Shown here: piece by piece, positions 46,580 through 59,200 of the stretch | Numbering within the stretch: position 1 is the stretch's first letter | How the letters are laid out: every line of letters begins with the position of its first letter | From: Amyloporia xantha | Taxonomy: Eukaryota; Basidiomycota; Agaricomycetes; Polyporales; Adustoporiaceae | Length of the DNA stretch: 64,000 bases | Reading direction: 5' to 3' | Assembly: GCA_036971615.1 (NCBI GenBank) | Contig: JAYKKR010000007.1 | Location: 992,001 to 1,056,000, forward strand | Position numbers and translations under genes: made by a program | Notes under the pieces: model-generated | What the model saw: only the letters and a program-made list of their open reading frames with translations | Told to the model about the DNA's origin: nothing | Database searches by the model: none

Positions 46580-48177
46580 ATGGAAGATGTCGACGATATC
46601 CCGTGCGTTCACTGCAGATCCCTTCACTGAGTACTAGTGGTGGAGAACTCACAAGAGCACCATGATATTGATAATTGGCGTAGGATGCTCATCGAAACAC
46701 AGACTGTCGGCACAGAGCTACAATCGCAGACGGTACCGCTCTCGATTATATGTGGATTTCTGGGAGCAGGGAAGTCGACCCTTGTCAGGTACGTCTTTGA
46801 CATATCTATTATTTGATGCGCCCACAAATGCTTGATATTTACAGGCGGATTTTGACTGAGCGCCATGGATATAGGATCGCTGTCATTATGAATGAGTTCG
46901 GTGACACTGCTGTAAATGATTAGATCTCGCTCATGATGCCGGAAGCACTGACCAACGGACATCAAGGATATTGAAGGTTGTAGAGACATCTTCGACATAT
47001 CTATTCTTGACTCATAAACCTGACTAATTAGCGAAAACCATCAACGTTTCCTCTGCGGACGACCCTACTGCCGAACAATCGGAAGAATTTCTCGAGCTTG
47101 CCAATGGGTGCTTGTGCTGCAGTATCAAGGATTCAGGAATCGCAGCTATCGAGAAACTTATGCGGCGCAAAGGCGCATTTGACCACATCCTGCTAGAAAC
47201 GACGGGCCTGGCAGATCCAGGTAACGCCATGCATGTCAGTCGCAAAACTTTCGATGACTTCATTCTGCACACAGGGCCCATTGCATCGATGTTCTGGCAG
47301 AACGAAGAATTCGCGATGGGCTTGGGTAGAGATATTCACCTTGATGGAGTGATCTGCGTTGTAGATGCATTTTTTGGACGCAAGGTGACTTGCATATCGG
47401 TTTCAGAGTGATGAGACGCTTGTTAAAAGCTCAAACAGCAGATGGAAGAAGACCATGCTGACGATGGCATCGGTGAAAGTCTCAGGTTTGTTTTACCGTG
47501 GTAGCTTACAGAGGCGCGACTGACGATCATTCAACAGACAGATCGCCGGTGCGGACGTCATACTGCTGAACAAAGCCGACCTGGTTCAGAGTTCGGAGTT
47601 GGAGGCTACGGAAGGGGTCATTCGCAAAATAAACCCTGCGGCAGCAATATATAGAACAACCCGAGGAGAAATTGACCTCAAGCACATTATGGGCATCGAT
47701 GCATACACGTCGCGGCCACTGCTCCAAAATACCGAGCGTTCATCGCACATCCACCTAGACGAGCGCGAGCATGACCATGACCACAGCGATCCTGCTCATA
47801 GCCACGGCCCCACTCATTACGAGATCAGAGGCATATCAAGTATGCAAGTCGTCTGTCCTTCTCTTACACCAATTCAGCTGGGAGCGCTGGACGAATGGAT
47901 ACAGAGTGTCTTATGGGAGAACCGTCTGCCCAACGCTGCTAGCGACGAGGATGAGACGAAGTCAAAACTGGAGGTCCTGCGGTGCAAGGGAATGTTTACG
48001 ACGCTTCAGGGGGAGACGTATGTATTACAAGGAGTACGGAACTTGTATGAAATCGCACAGGTGGAAAAGGAGGAACAGGAAACTGCTGGTTTCCCTGAGG
48101 TGGGGAAGGTTGTTTTCATAGGCAAGGGCCTGGATGAGAGGGTACGACATAGCTTGGAGAATATTCTCCGGACATAA
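46580..48177 (+). CDS. ZNG1: ZNG1/CBWD-type G3E GTPase (zinc metallochaperone)
   Basis: Exons after the first are clear: ending at 46788, 46845-46911, 46967-46976 (only 10 nt), 47032-47220, 47275-47384, 47439-47485 and 47538-48177. Motifs: Walker [22 protein letters not shown], the metal-binding CXCC in [20 protein letters not shown] (Walker B region) and LLNKADLV (NKxD base recognition). A His-rich linker ([14 protein letters not shown]) precedes the C-terminal CobW domain. ZNG1 proteins use GTP to deliver zinc to methionine aminopeptidase. The 5' end is uncertain: ATG at 46580 gives MEDVDDIP but needs an intron with a weak donor to skip a stop at 46628; an in-frame ATG at 46685 needs none. 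Confidence 0.92.
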
Positions 48178-49726
48178 CTCGAGGAAGTCGTCTAATGTAG
48201 TAATCAATACCAACTACAGGACGACTCTCAAAATTAAAGATAAAGAAACGCCTTCTCTTCGCCAGACGTGATCATCATCGAGATCGCTCCAGAGTGAGCA
48301 TCCATGGCACTTGAGAGATCCTCTCAGTGTGGCAGGTTCTATCCAGGCGTATACTTCCACTAGACCGATTCCTCCAAAATCGGAGGCAAACTGCAAATGA
48401 CGGGCGGTCCTCGTCACAATGGGTTTCTGTCCTCCAAGGTGAACTCACCAACGGAAGCACATTCGCAGGGTTCGTAATAGCCTGTATTTGTAGTGTTCGA
48501 GGAGCAAGACCAGATGGCATGACTCGCAGTCTCAGCCTTCGTGATGTTCGAATGATGAGAGTCAACTAAGAGAGGGAGCCGAGAAAGATACCTGGACTGC
48601 AACGACTCGTATAAGCTTTGTACCATAGCGGCGTCCTTGTGGAGCAGGTACAGACGCCAGAACCTAGAGATACATCGTTTCAGTGCGTCTGTCACCAAGC
48701 ACTTTCCTCATGGTGGTTCCAGGTCGAACTTGCGAAACTACTGCAGAAACCGTCATAAGCAGCATAGCTACGATGCTACCTTTCTTTGCCCGCGCAAATG
48801 AAGAGCGTCTCCATTCAATCTCTCCAGAGAATCTTTAACGCCGTGCTTCTTCATAGCATCAGCTAGCTGAATGCGCATCAGAAACCTGAACCGTGCCAGT
48901 TCTTATGGGTTTCCTGTAGCATGCGCGAGAGTATCTCATCGTGGCTTGTCCAACCGAAATGTTCATTATGTGGGATCTACCTGGGTCAGTTATGTAACGT
49001 CTATGATAGTTTGCCAGATTGTTGAGGAGGTAGGCTGAAGAAATACACTTATGATTATGAAGGAGCATTGGAGAGGACGGCACACCTTTCGCTAACAGAG
49101 CAAGCTCAACTTGTCCAGTGATTGAAGTGGCATGCCTAGTCAAAAAGACTTGATTGAATTTTAGGCTGTTCAAAAGCAGGGGGCAGACATAGATTCCTGA
49201 GAGAAGAGGTTCACAGTGATTGCGTACTGTTGCGATACCCTGTGTCGCGTCGGTGTCATGACTCGAGTACTGCCATGTCAAGTCCGAGTTAGCTTGAGTG
49301 CGTGATGCGTTCAAGTCATTCAGTAAAGCTGACAGTAACATAACATTAGCCTTCATGTGAAAAGACCGGGGTGATCCGATAGGAGAGGCAACCTGCAGCT
49401 GTTCAAGAGACTCCGGCACGCATACTGATGTGTCAGAGGCTGACCGCAGCTCTACCAAAGCCCTCCAGTCAATTCGCACCTGTCGTGGATAGCCATGCAC
49501 GTGAAAGGGCAAACCAGTGTATAATGTTCAAGTTGGAATGGAGGGTGTACCCGCTCTCAGCTACTACGGCAGAGGTCAAACATACACAATAAAGTCAGAA
49601 TGTTGTCGTGGATTCCACGAGAGAGGACATGCGCTAATAAAAGCTGTCAACGAAGGGAAGTGCGATGGGATGCAGGCCGGCCAGAGACGCGACACGACGC
49701 GTCGCGTCAGACGCGTTTCGGAGATT
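48178..49726 (-). other. unresolved region, possible decayed or intron-rich gene on the minus strand
   Basis: Minus-strand open stretches at 48859-49512 and 48414-48698, plus a helical-looking segment between them (around 48790-48880, RFLMRIQLADAMKKHGVKD), hint at one gene. I could not connect them with good splice sites and recognise no family. It may be a degenerate ARM/helical-repeat protein gene or chance. The first 36 bp after 48177 are the ZNG1 3' flank. Confidence 0.3.
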
Positions 49727-49829
49727 GTTCCAAATAACCCTTATTTGGTTATCTCCAATAGCAGTGCGTGTAGCCTTACGTAAGAAGATAGGAGGTACAA
49801 CCGGGCCGAACGTCGGGTCTTCAACTTTG
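49727..49829 (-). repeat. dispersed repeat fragment, inverted copy at 24861-24960
   Basis: This is the counterpart of the repeat near 24.9 kb in opposite orientation. On the minus strand the surrounding frame (49634-50341) stays open for 235 codons and reads VEDPTFGPVVPPIFLRKATR across the repeat, so it may be an older transposon-derived coding relic. Confidence 0.6.
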
Positions 49830-50536
49830 TTATACAGCTTTCGTCGGCCGTGAGCCCCGCTTCCCGCGTTGACCCGGGGGGTGGCGGTCTGGTGGCGGAG
49901 TGCCGCGTGCTTCGCCTGCGGCATCTTCAGAAATGTGGCGCTGTACGCGCTGCCGAACGGCGCCCCCAAGGCAGCTGTTGCCGTCACATTTGGGCGGCGC
50001 TCATGGTCGACGTGTGGCTCTGCCGCGCCGCTTCGGCGAATTCTTTCGCGTTCGCTTTCTGCTGTCTTGGAAAGGGCGTATACGCTCCATGCTCCGTGCA
50101 TTCGTGTGCGGGTGCTGTGTGTGCCGTTCTCTTCTGTCTGTGTTGCTTCATTGTCATCCACTGATGGCTCTATGTCCTCGTGGCAGGTACTATTGCGGTG
50201 CATGCCCTTCCAGTGTTCCTGTGTACTGTACCATTGCATTCTCGATGAAATGCATCTTCCACAGTGTATCTGCCATTGCTGAATTTCCCGTGATGTGTGG
50301 TTCCCAATCAAGTGCTTGTGTCGCTCCATGACAGTGTTCATTAGTATGATGGGTTCGTCTTCAAGTCTGAGTCAACATCATAGTGGAAGGCTTGACACTT
50401 GTCTGTGACTGCACCCAGTAATGCAGTCAATATTTAAATACAGTCACCTGTAATGAGTCGAACTTGCTGCATACATGCTTAAAGGTGCATGGATATATAA
50501 CATGGGCTATAAAATTGTATGTACAATGTGTCTGGT

Positions 50537-50579
50537 GGTTATTTGGAACTGGCTGGCGGAGCTGCCAATATCTGCAAGT
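50537..50579 (+). repeat. dispersed repeat fragment, also at 24313-24355
   Basis: GGTTATTTGGAAC followed by GGCGGAGCTGCCAATAT, matching the minus strand of 24313-24355. It borders the large inverted repeat that begins near 50622 and may be part of the same composite element. Confidence 0.55.
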
Positions 50580-50621
50580 TTGCTTACATAACGCCGAAAT
50601 CGCGTCTCGGGCCCTTGGAAT

Positions 50622-51922
50622 TAGGACCCCGGCGAATCCACCAAGAGCCTCGATCCCATTTGGTCCGAAAATCGGCAAAATTTTCGAAAATGTTCGATCC
50701 AAAAGGCCGAATTTGGGGGGCGTAGGTCGAAATGTTCGGTGCCATAACGGTCCGAAATGTACCTCTCAGCCAGGCTCCTTCCCGCCGTCTTCGGGAGGTG
50801 GGGGCCCATTCGAAAGATTTATGACATACGGAAAACATACCAGCCACACATCGGAACCATCCGAAACAAATTCAAACTCCACAATCTTAATCCCCCTCAC
50901 CTCCCTACGACGGCTGGCACAAAACATTTGTAAACAAACGGCCTCGGTCAAGGATCACCTCGATTTGGAAAGCACGGTTGCCGGGATTCTTGGTGGCGCG
51001 CGGTGGCGGGTCGTACTGAGTAGAGTACAGGACGTGTTGTACTTGACAGTTTACTTCCGAAATTTACTGGGAAAATATGTTTTATACAAAGAAGTTTATC
51101 TGTACCCAGAAAATAGTTACTAATGAGCAGAACAGAGCATTGGTGAGGGTGATTCATGCCAACTTCCTCCTAGAGGGCCCATTTGTGAATCACAAAGGGA
51201 AAAATCTCTTTATTTTGTATCTTATTTATATTCCTCATGCTCTAAGCATATTACTCAAAATTTTTATAGAGACACAGGCTTGCAAAGTGTTCGAATACAG
51301 ACTCTGTGCACTCGTGCGCGCGCGAGATTTAGTTTTCGCCGGCGAAAGAGCCTTCCAAATCGAGGCGATCCTTGACCGAGGCCGTTTGCTTACAAATGTT
51401 TTGTGCCAGCCGTCGTAGGGAGGTGAGGGGGATTAAGATTGTGGAGTTTGAATATTCACGTGATTTTCACATGACTATACACGTGACTCCAGTACCTAGA
51501 ATATAGCACAGAGTGTTGCTTTAGGATGGGCCCCCACCTCCCGAAGACGGCGGGAAGGAGCCTGCCTCTCAGCCCGCATGTCCGATCCTATCAGGGCCGA
51601 AATCCGGCCAGTCCTGGCGCGGAAATGGACAGGCCGGTCAAGCCGACGGGCATCTCCTCAGACGCCTCTTCGGTCCCCTGCCGAATGCTCTTCCGTGATC
51701 CAGATGGCGTGCAGACGGCGCCGAACAATTCCAGCACCGCCCGATGAGCAGATCGGCCTTTTTTGCGAGGCTTTAGCGATTTTAAGAGGTTCGTTTCCAT
51801 TTGGGGCCGAAATCAGGCCTTTTGCCGCGAGGTTATGTGCCCAAAGTCCGAATTGGGCGGCGGGCGAGGTCCGAACGAAGGACGATTTGGGATCGAGGCT
51901 CTTGGGGGATTCGCCGGGGTCC
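50622..51922. repeat. large imperfect inverted repeat (foldback-like element) upstream of EFL1
   Basis: Left arm about 50622-50990, right arm about 51345-51922. Within them 50771-50809 is the exact reverse complement of 51526-51564 (39 bp), and 50873-50970 is nearly the reverse complement of 51352-51450. The outer parts share TCGAGGCTCTTGG and GGATTCGCCGGGGTCCT in inverted order. The right arm holds extra material with repeated CCGAAAT-like words. The loop (51000-51340) is AT-richer and non-coding. It resembles a transposon with very long terminal repeats (MULE or foldback type). No target duplication was found. It ends fewer than 100 bp before the EFL1 start. Confidence 0.75.
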
Positions 51923-52017
51923 TTTGGAATTCGAGTCAGGCTAGCGCCTCCCGAGTCCCGATCGCTATATGTTCTCTTTCTCAGCTCTTTGCAGACTTCG
52001 TCTTGTCCATTTACGCA

Positions 52018-55000
52018 ATGGCGCACAATCCCGAAGCCATATATGTTCGTAATGTCACCACGATTGGGCATGTCGACCATGGCAAGACCACTCTCATGGA
52101 CGCTCTATTGGCTTCAAACAACATCATTTCCTCTAGGATGGCCGGGAAGATCAGGTATCTGGATAGCAGAGAAGATGAACAACAAAGAGGCATCACGATG
52201 GAAAGCAGTGCTGTCTCTCTGAGATTCAAAGTCATGGATAATAGCGGGGACGAGGGTGCGTCTTATATCCTGTTTTCGTTCTGGCACTCGCAATTAACTC
52301 GACTAGGAAGCTCTCCGAAAACTTACGTTGTCAACATGATTGATACTCCTGGTCATGTTGACTTCTCCAGCGAAGTGTCGACCGCATCTCGTCTCTGTGA
52401 CGGGGCGTTGGTATTAGTAGATGTTGTGGAAGGTGTTTGCACGCAGGTGAGTTCATGATTTGTACCCCATCACCTGAGCCAAAGTCTCAATACTGGTACA
52501 GACAATCACTGTTTTGAGACAAGCATGGCAAGACCGATTGCGACCTATATTGGTGATCAACAAATTCGATCGTCTTATTACGGAGCTAAAACTATCGCCG
52601 CTCGAAGCATATCTTCACCTCTCGCAATTGATTGAGCAGGTTAATGCTGTGATGGGCAGCTTCTTCGCCAGCGAGAGAATGGAGGATGATCTCAGATGGA
52701 GAGAAGAACGCGAACGTCGACTGGCAGCAAAGAAAGAATCACATGCGGAGGAGGTCGATGCTACTATTCACGATGCCGATGAGTTTCAAGAGAAGGACGA
52801 CGAGGACATCTACTTTGCCCCGGAACGTGGAAATGTTGTCTTTGCCTCAGCCGTCACAGGATGGGGTTTCCGCATAGGCAAGTTCGCACATCTGTATGCC
52901 GTAAAACTTGGCATCAAAGAAGCCAACCTACGAACCGTACTATGGGGAGACTTCTACCTTGATCCCAAGACGAAGAGGGTAATCAGTTATAAGCATCTGC
53001 GTGGCCGCACCCTCAAGCCCCTCTTTGTGCAATTTATATTGGACAACATCTGGGCAGTGTATGATGCTGTAGTGATAAACCCGTACGTGTTTATGCGTTT
53101 CATCTCGCTGTACGGTTCTTATAGTGACTCTAGAAACTCTGACAAAGTCTCAAAAATTGTGACGACATTAAACCTCAAAATTCCACCACGGGATCTGAAG
53201 ACGAAGGACACTCGACAGCTGCTAACGTTGATATTCTCCCAGTGGCTGTCACTGTCATCCTGCGTCATTCAAACGATCGTAGACATCGTTCCTCCCCCTC
53301 CCGTCGCCCAGCGGACTCGAATTCCAAAAATGCTCTACCCTGACTTATACGAGTCAACTATTGAGCCGAAAAACAAGCTCGAGGAGGGTCTCTACTCGTG
53401 TAATGCGAGTTCCGATGCGTGCGTGACGGCTTTAGTGAGCAAGATGTTTGCCGTCTCTCCCAAAGAACTTCCGGGAAACAAAAAGAAACCGATGACTGCT
53501 GAAGAAATGAGAAGTCGTGCACGTGCGGCGAGAGAAGCCAGGGAGGCGGCGGCAGCAGCACCCGCACTGGATGGTCCAGCGTCTGAGCCAACCTCGACTC
53601 CATTGGAGGCTGCTTTGGAAGAGCTTGAGGTCAAGGAAGAACCCACTGAACCTGTCGAAGAAGATGAGACTTTACTTGGATTTGCGCGCATTTATTCAGG
53701 AACAATCCGGACGGGTACGACGATATGTTGTGTCTTACCAAAATACAACAGCTCCCTTGAACCAACGGATCCTCGTAATGCCCCGCATGTCGTCACTACA
53801 CAGGTCGAAGCATTGTACGTGATGATGGGTCGCGAACTCGTTCCAGTGGATAGCGTTCAGGCTGGGAATGTTTTCGCCATTCAAGGACTGGAGGGGAAGG
53901 TTTGGCGCAGTGCGACGTTATGCGCGCCCCGTGAGAACGGCGTCAGCGCCGCCGAGGATATCAGCCAGTTGAAGGATTGTCTTATGAACCTAGGTGGAGT
54001 AATCCGCTATGTGCGTGTCTTTTTCTGCTGGGTATCAATATTGCTCACTTCAGTTTTGTTCTTAGGCGGCGCCCATAGTCCGAGTCGCCCTCGAGCCCGA
54101 AGTTCCGGCTGACATGCCGAAACTTATCCGCGGGCTCAAATTGCTTAGCCAAGCTGATCCATGTGTGGAAACTTTCCAGCAGCAGACAGGTGAACACGTT
54201 ATCCTGACCGCTGGAGAACTACATCTCGAGGTGGGTCAATCAGGTGCCACGTCTGTTGGCATTATAAAGTACTAACATTAATCTCAGAGATGCTTGAAAG
54301 ACCTCCGCGAGCGCTTTGCAAAGATTGAAATTAACGCCTCGAAGCCCATTGTCCCGTTCAGAGAAACGGCGGTGAAGGGCATTGGTATGTATAAACAGCT
54401 CGTCTCTTGTGATGCCTTGACTTAGTATGTCTGTCAGACATGGCGCCGCCCAAGACTACCGGCGCGAAAAGAGGGACGATACAGGGAGTCATTCACAGCA
54501 ATCTAGTTAAGTTCACCGTCCGCGCGAGTCCTTTGCCGAAGAAGCTATCAGAGTTCCTACTGGATAATCTTGCAACTCTCAAACGGATAGAACTGGAACA
54601 GGGCAAGGACAAACGCGATGGAGATGGAGTCGAAGAAGACGACGACTATGATGTCCAGGGCGAGATTATCAGGAAGCCCAGTATCCGACCGGAGGAATTT
54701 TGGAAAGCTCTGCAGGATACTTGCAAAGAGATAGGCGGTGAATGGGCTGACATCACAGACAAGATATGGGCATTTGGCCCCCAAAGAGTCGGCAGCTGTC
54801 TACTTGTCGATTCTAGGCCTAGTGCGGCTCCTAATTCGTAAGTAACGCGTGGTTGAAGTTGTCTAAATTGACCCGTTCATGACTCTTCGATGACAGCCTC
54901 AAGAACCGTTACGAGCGTAACAAAGCCGGAGGGTTGATCAAAGACCAGGAGCCGCTCTTACGTGACTTCGACAATCATTTAGAAGCTGGATTCCAGCTCG

Positions 55001-55824
55001 CAACACTTCAAGGTCCCTTGTGCGCTGAGCCGGTTGAAGGGCTTGCGTATTTCGTCGAATCCGTCGAGATAGACAAGGAAGGAATTGATCAAGAAAGACG
55101 TGAGTCTTCCAGATTCACTAGACTAGCTCGTCGTGTCTGACCAGGTCTATAGTGCATAATCGAATGCCACAAGTTGCAGGGGCTTTCATTTCTTCGGTGA
55201 AGGACGCTTGTCGGAACGGATTGTTGGACTGGTCGCCTAGATTGATGCTGGCTATGTATACCTGTGACATACAGGCATCTAGTAAGCATCTCGCTCTTTG
55301 CACGGCGCCTGTTCACTGATATTTCTTGTAGCGGATGTACTCGGCAAGGTCTACGGTGTAGTCGCAAGGAGACGCGGGAAGATCGTGTCAGAGGAAATGA
55401 AGGAGGGCACTGAATTCTTCACCGTCCGTGCTCTTTTACCTGTGGTGGAGAGTTTCGGCTTCGCAGACGGTAGGTGACAAAGACGCTGATCAACATTGTG
55501 TCTGTACTTACTCGTTGTCTCCATGTAGATATTCGGAAACGGACTTCAGGCGCAGCTAGCCCGCAACTCATCTTCAGTGGGTGAGTGCCTTCGGTTGCAA
55601 TTCTCACGATCGCACGCTCACTGAATTGGCATAGCTATGAGCTCCTTGATCAAGACCCGTTCTGGGTTCCAACGACAGAAGAGGAGCTCGAGGATTTGGG
55701 GGAGAAGGCAGATCGGTCTAATGTCGCGAAGGGATATATGGATGCCGTGCGAGAACGGAAAGGCATGTTCGTGGACCGGAAGATTGTGGAATTCGCAGAA
55801 AAGCAAAGGACGTTGAAGCGATAG
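52018..55824 (+). CDS. EFL1: elongation factor-like GTPase EFL1/RIA1 (60S ribosome maturation)
   Basis: Eleven exons (52018-52255, 52307-52446, 52502-54010, 54066-54230, 54288-54384, 54438-54837, 54897-55099, 55180-55281, 55332-55469, 55529-55580, 55635-55824) give 1,077 aa. GTPase motifs: GHVDHGKTT (17-25), [21 protein letters not shown] and NKFDR. The family-specific charged insert in the G domain is present ([17 protein letters not shown], then acidic). A second insert rich in Ala/Arg/Glu lies around 53500-53640. EF-2-like domains III-V follow, with [18 protein letters not shown] and the C-terminal [22 protein letters not shown]1 works with Sdo1/SBDS to eject Tif6/eIF6 from pre-60S subunits in the cytoplasm. 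MAHNPEAIY was taken as the start; the upstream in-frame extension lies in the inverted repeat and is not EFL1. Confidence 0.96.
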
Positions 55825-56262
55825 TGTAAAGCATGCATGCGGATGTTTGTATTATTGCGTACAGGGTAAGCTTTGCGCAGGCGTACTGTATGTACTCGAA
55901 GTGGTCTTGCCTGGTGACTCGTAGTCGATCACGATCTATAGCTACCTGGCACATATGCATGTTAGCATTGACAATTACCCAACCCAAACATGCTAGTAAT
56001 TTTATCAATTGAAATCGTCGGGAATGCTCGGCAGTTCTGCCACGACGGTCGACCATCCAGGTCCTGCTTCATTATAAGTCCTAGGTACTATAAGTAGCTC
56101 GTAAATCCCGGTGGTCGACGTATAATTCGCGGGCACTCTGTCAGAAGGAGGGGCACGTGGTTCTGCCCTGGCTCTGGCGACCGCTCACATCTATCACTGC
56201 CCGCTGTGCGCTACCTATGCCCTTGTTTTCTCTCAGCCTTTGCATCTTCGACCTCGAGCTGC
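55825..56262. other. intergenic region between EFL1 and the RasGEF gene
   Basis: About 440 bp holding the EFL1 3' flank and the RasGEF upstream region, CT-rich just before the start codon. No other feature is visible. Confidence 0.5.
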
Positions 56263-59200
56263 ATGGTGACAATGACGACCGCCGTATACGGCGTGCAGCA
56301 CGCAACGGTGGCATCCACAAGCTTCGGTCCTGATCAGCCTGCGAACGACGAGCAGTACATTGCGACCTTCTTCTGCCGTGCGCTCTACGACTATCAGACG
56401 GCAGATGCCTCTTCCCTATCATTCCACAAAAACGACATTATCGAGGTCCTAACGCAGCTAGAGTCAGGTTGGTGGGATGGCTTGTTGGGTGACGAGCGTG
56501 GGTGGTTCCCGTCAAACTATGTGGATGTCATCTCGTACCAAGAGGCGGAGGCCGCTCTGAATGGATCTGATTTGCCCATATCTCTACCCCCCTCCCGTGT
56601 GGACGACTCGATGGTGGATATGGCACATAGTATGTCGACCGCACTGGCAACATCCGACCGAGACGGAGATTGGCTGAACGAGGAGGTCGAGTATTCGCGA
56701 AACGTTCACCATCAGCCCGGCTATACCAACGGCGTGAATGGAAAGTCGGTACAGCACAACGATTTCTGGGTACCTCAGGTGTCGCAGGATGGTCGAGTAA
56801 GGACAGATCGTGTCGTTGAAAATCGTTCGCTGAGCCCGCCATGATATAGATATTCTATGTGAATACGCAGACAGGCCAGCATTCGCGAGACTTGCCCCAG
56901 GAGCCCGAGGAAGACCCGGACGCGGATTTTGCAGGCCTGTCATCGCAGTCCTCTTCGCGCGCGGGGCTGGCGACCGTCAATGGGAGTCAAGCAAACGGCA
57001 CTGCGGCTGGGTTTGGCATCCCCCAACGTTCGCGAACACCGGACCCTTGGGTCAGACGGCTCGCCGATGACGGCATGTCCTACTACTACCAGAACAAACG
57101 GAATGGGCAGGTATCGTGGACCCCTCCAGAGTCGAGCACGCCTGCAACCCGCGATGCGCCGTCGGGGCAGGCGGTACCCGGACTTTCCTCACGACATGGT
57201 AGCCTGAGCGACCGCGGGACACCTGCGCCTGCGAACCGATTGCGTTCCGGTTCCTCAGTCTCGGGAACGAGGAACCGTAGTGATAGTAACACAGATAGCT
57301 ACAGTGTTAATTCTGACGACTCAGAGGTGTTCCCAACCCGGCGCGCTCAGTCGGGATCGTCCGCGAGCTTCAACAAGCCTAACAACGGGTCTGCAAATCC
57401 TCAGGGACCGCAGAGGCAGCCGGAGCTCACACCCCCAGAGCAATTAGCGAGGGCATTGCAGCAGGCGTTATCACCGCCGGGTCCGGAATCTCCGGTGGAC
57501 CTGTCAAATCATGTCCGAGAAGCCATCGCAGCCGTCATGGACCACCTTCGGTCAGCCGTCTCCCCGCGCAGACCAGAGCAGTTTGAGGAGGTAGACAGGC
57601 GTGTCCTGGAGGTCGTTTCGACTGTCCGCAACCTTCTTTATGTCACTGCGACACCGTCGGGTCATATTCCCAGTCACCTTTATCCACGAGATGCACGCGA
57701 CGCTAGGCCTCCTACTGGCCAGTCGCTGCAGGCCCACCTCAAGGCCGCACAGCGTAAAGTGGCAGGAACATTATCCAAACTGGTTTTATCTGCGCTTGCC
57801 ATGCAGTATGATCCCGGTCTATCCACTAGTGATCGGCCCAACCGAATGGAGTCTGACGTCGCTGAGCTGGAGCGGGCTGTTGTCGCCTTCGTGACCGAAG
57901 TGCATGTTTTCCAGGAACAGAATGCGCTGCCGCAGGAGCAGCTGAGGACAAATGTCAAGCGTCTGCACGGCGTGTTCTTGACGTTGAACGTCGGTCTGGG
58001 GCTTCCTGGTGCTGGTGCTGGAGGCAGCTGGAAGGGGTTCGGGTATGTCGCGCTCGATGAGTCGGAACAGTCGGGTATGCTAGGCTTTGCCGCTAGTCAG
58101 GTCTCAGAGCTGAAGATCGCGACAAGAGCGCTCGGCGAGAGACTTGGTACCATGACTGCCTTGCTCAAGCGTGCCGACTACGACCCAGGTGCGTTATATC
58201 TTCAGTGTTTTGTCATTCGCTAATCTGGTTATCAGAGCGCCTGAGACACGAAAGCCAGTCCGTGCTCGCTCATTTGTCTTCCATACTCGAATACATCGGT
58301 ACAATCGATATTGCACGACATGTCGATGTGGACGGCGTGCGGCTGGAGGCGGATCAGTTCGTGGCCCACTCACGCTACATGGAAACGGTAGAGAATGCCC
58401 GATTACTCGTCCGAACCATGGAGGCCGCTCTGCAGTCATTATATGATGATGGCATGACACTCTTCATTACGGCTCAACATGCCACACACCGCGACACTGA
58501 TCCGGAAGACCGTAATTCACAGCGGGACTACATGGACGCTTTGGTGGCCGCTCTTATCGCAAACACCAAATTTGCCGTACAAAGTCTAGAAGCCTTGCTT
58601 GCTGTCGGATTTGACCAGTCTGACATCAGTCAAAGCGATTACACAAACTCAATCGAATGGCGGAAATCTCGCCCTATCGATATTCAAGATGAGGAAGTGG
58701 TGGACATGGAGCTAGCGTTCAGCAGGCCCGGAGTTAGGACGCTGAACCCTGCGGATGTGGCTCCAACATCCTCTGCGCCGTACTACGAGTCGTCGCAGTC
58801 GTCACAGACGTCATTGGATCTGTCTGGTAGATCACGCTCTGGGAGTCTAGCAGATCCTGCTGCTACACCGACATGGCCGCAAACGGAGCCTTCCGAATCT
58901 GGCACATTGGTCGCTCAATCACCACCGGAGAACGAACCTCCAGAATTTTTGGCAGATGTAGATGAAGATGACCGTGAGTCTTTGGTGTTAATACGATTTG
59001 TAATAGCCGATACTCAATATTGGCTTCTATCCAGCAACATCTTCGAGCAAGTCCCCACCTCGATCATCGGCAGCCGCCCGAAAAATTATCAAGCTTCTAG
59101 GTCACGAGGCTCCTGCGCATATTCTGCACAAACTGAATGCAGATGCTAAACCGTGGTATTTACGGCCCAATTATGACCAGTCAGAGATCCTTATGGACCC

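Noticed and set aside
51763..52017. in-frame N-terminal extension of EFL1
   Set aside because: The extension is encoded by the inverted-repeat arm and the family starts close to the MAHNPEAIY methionine.
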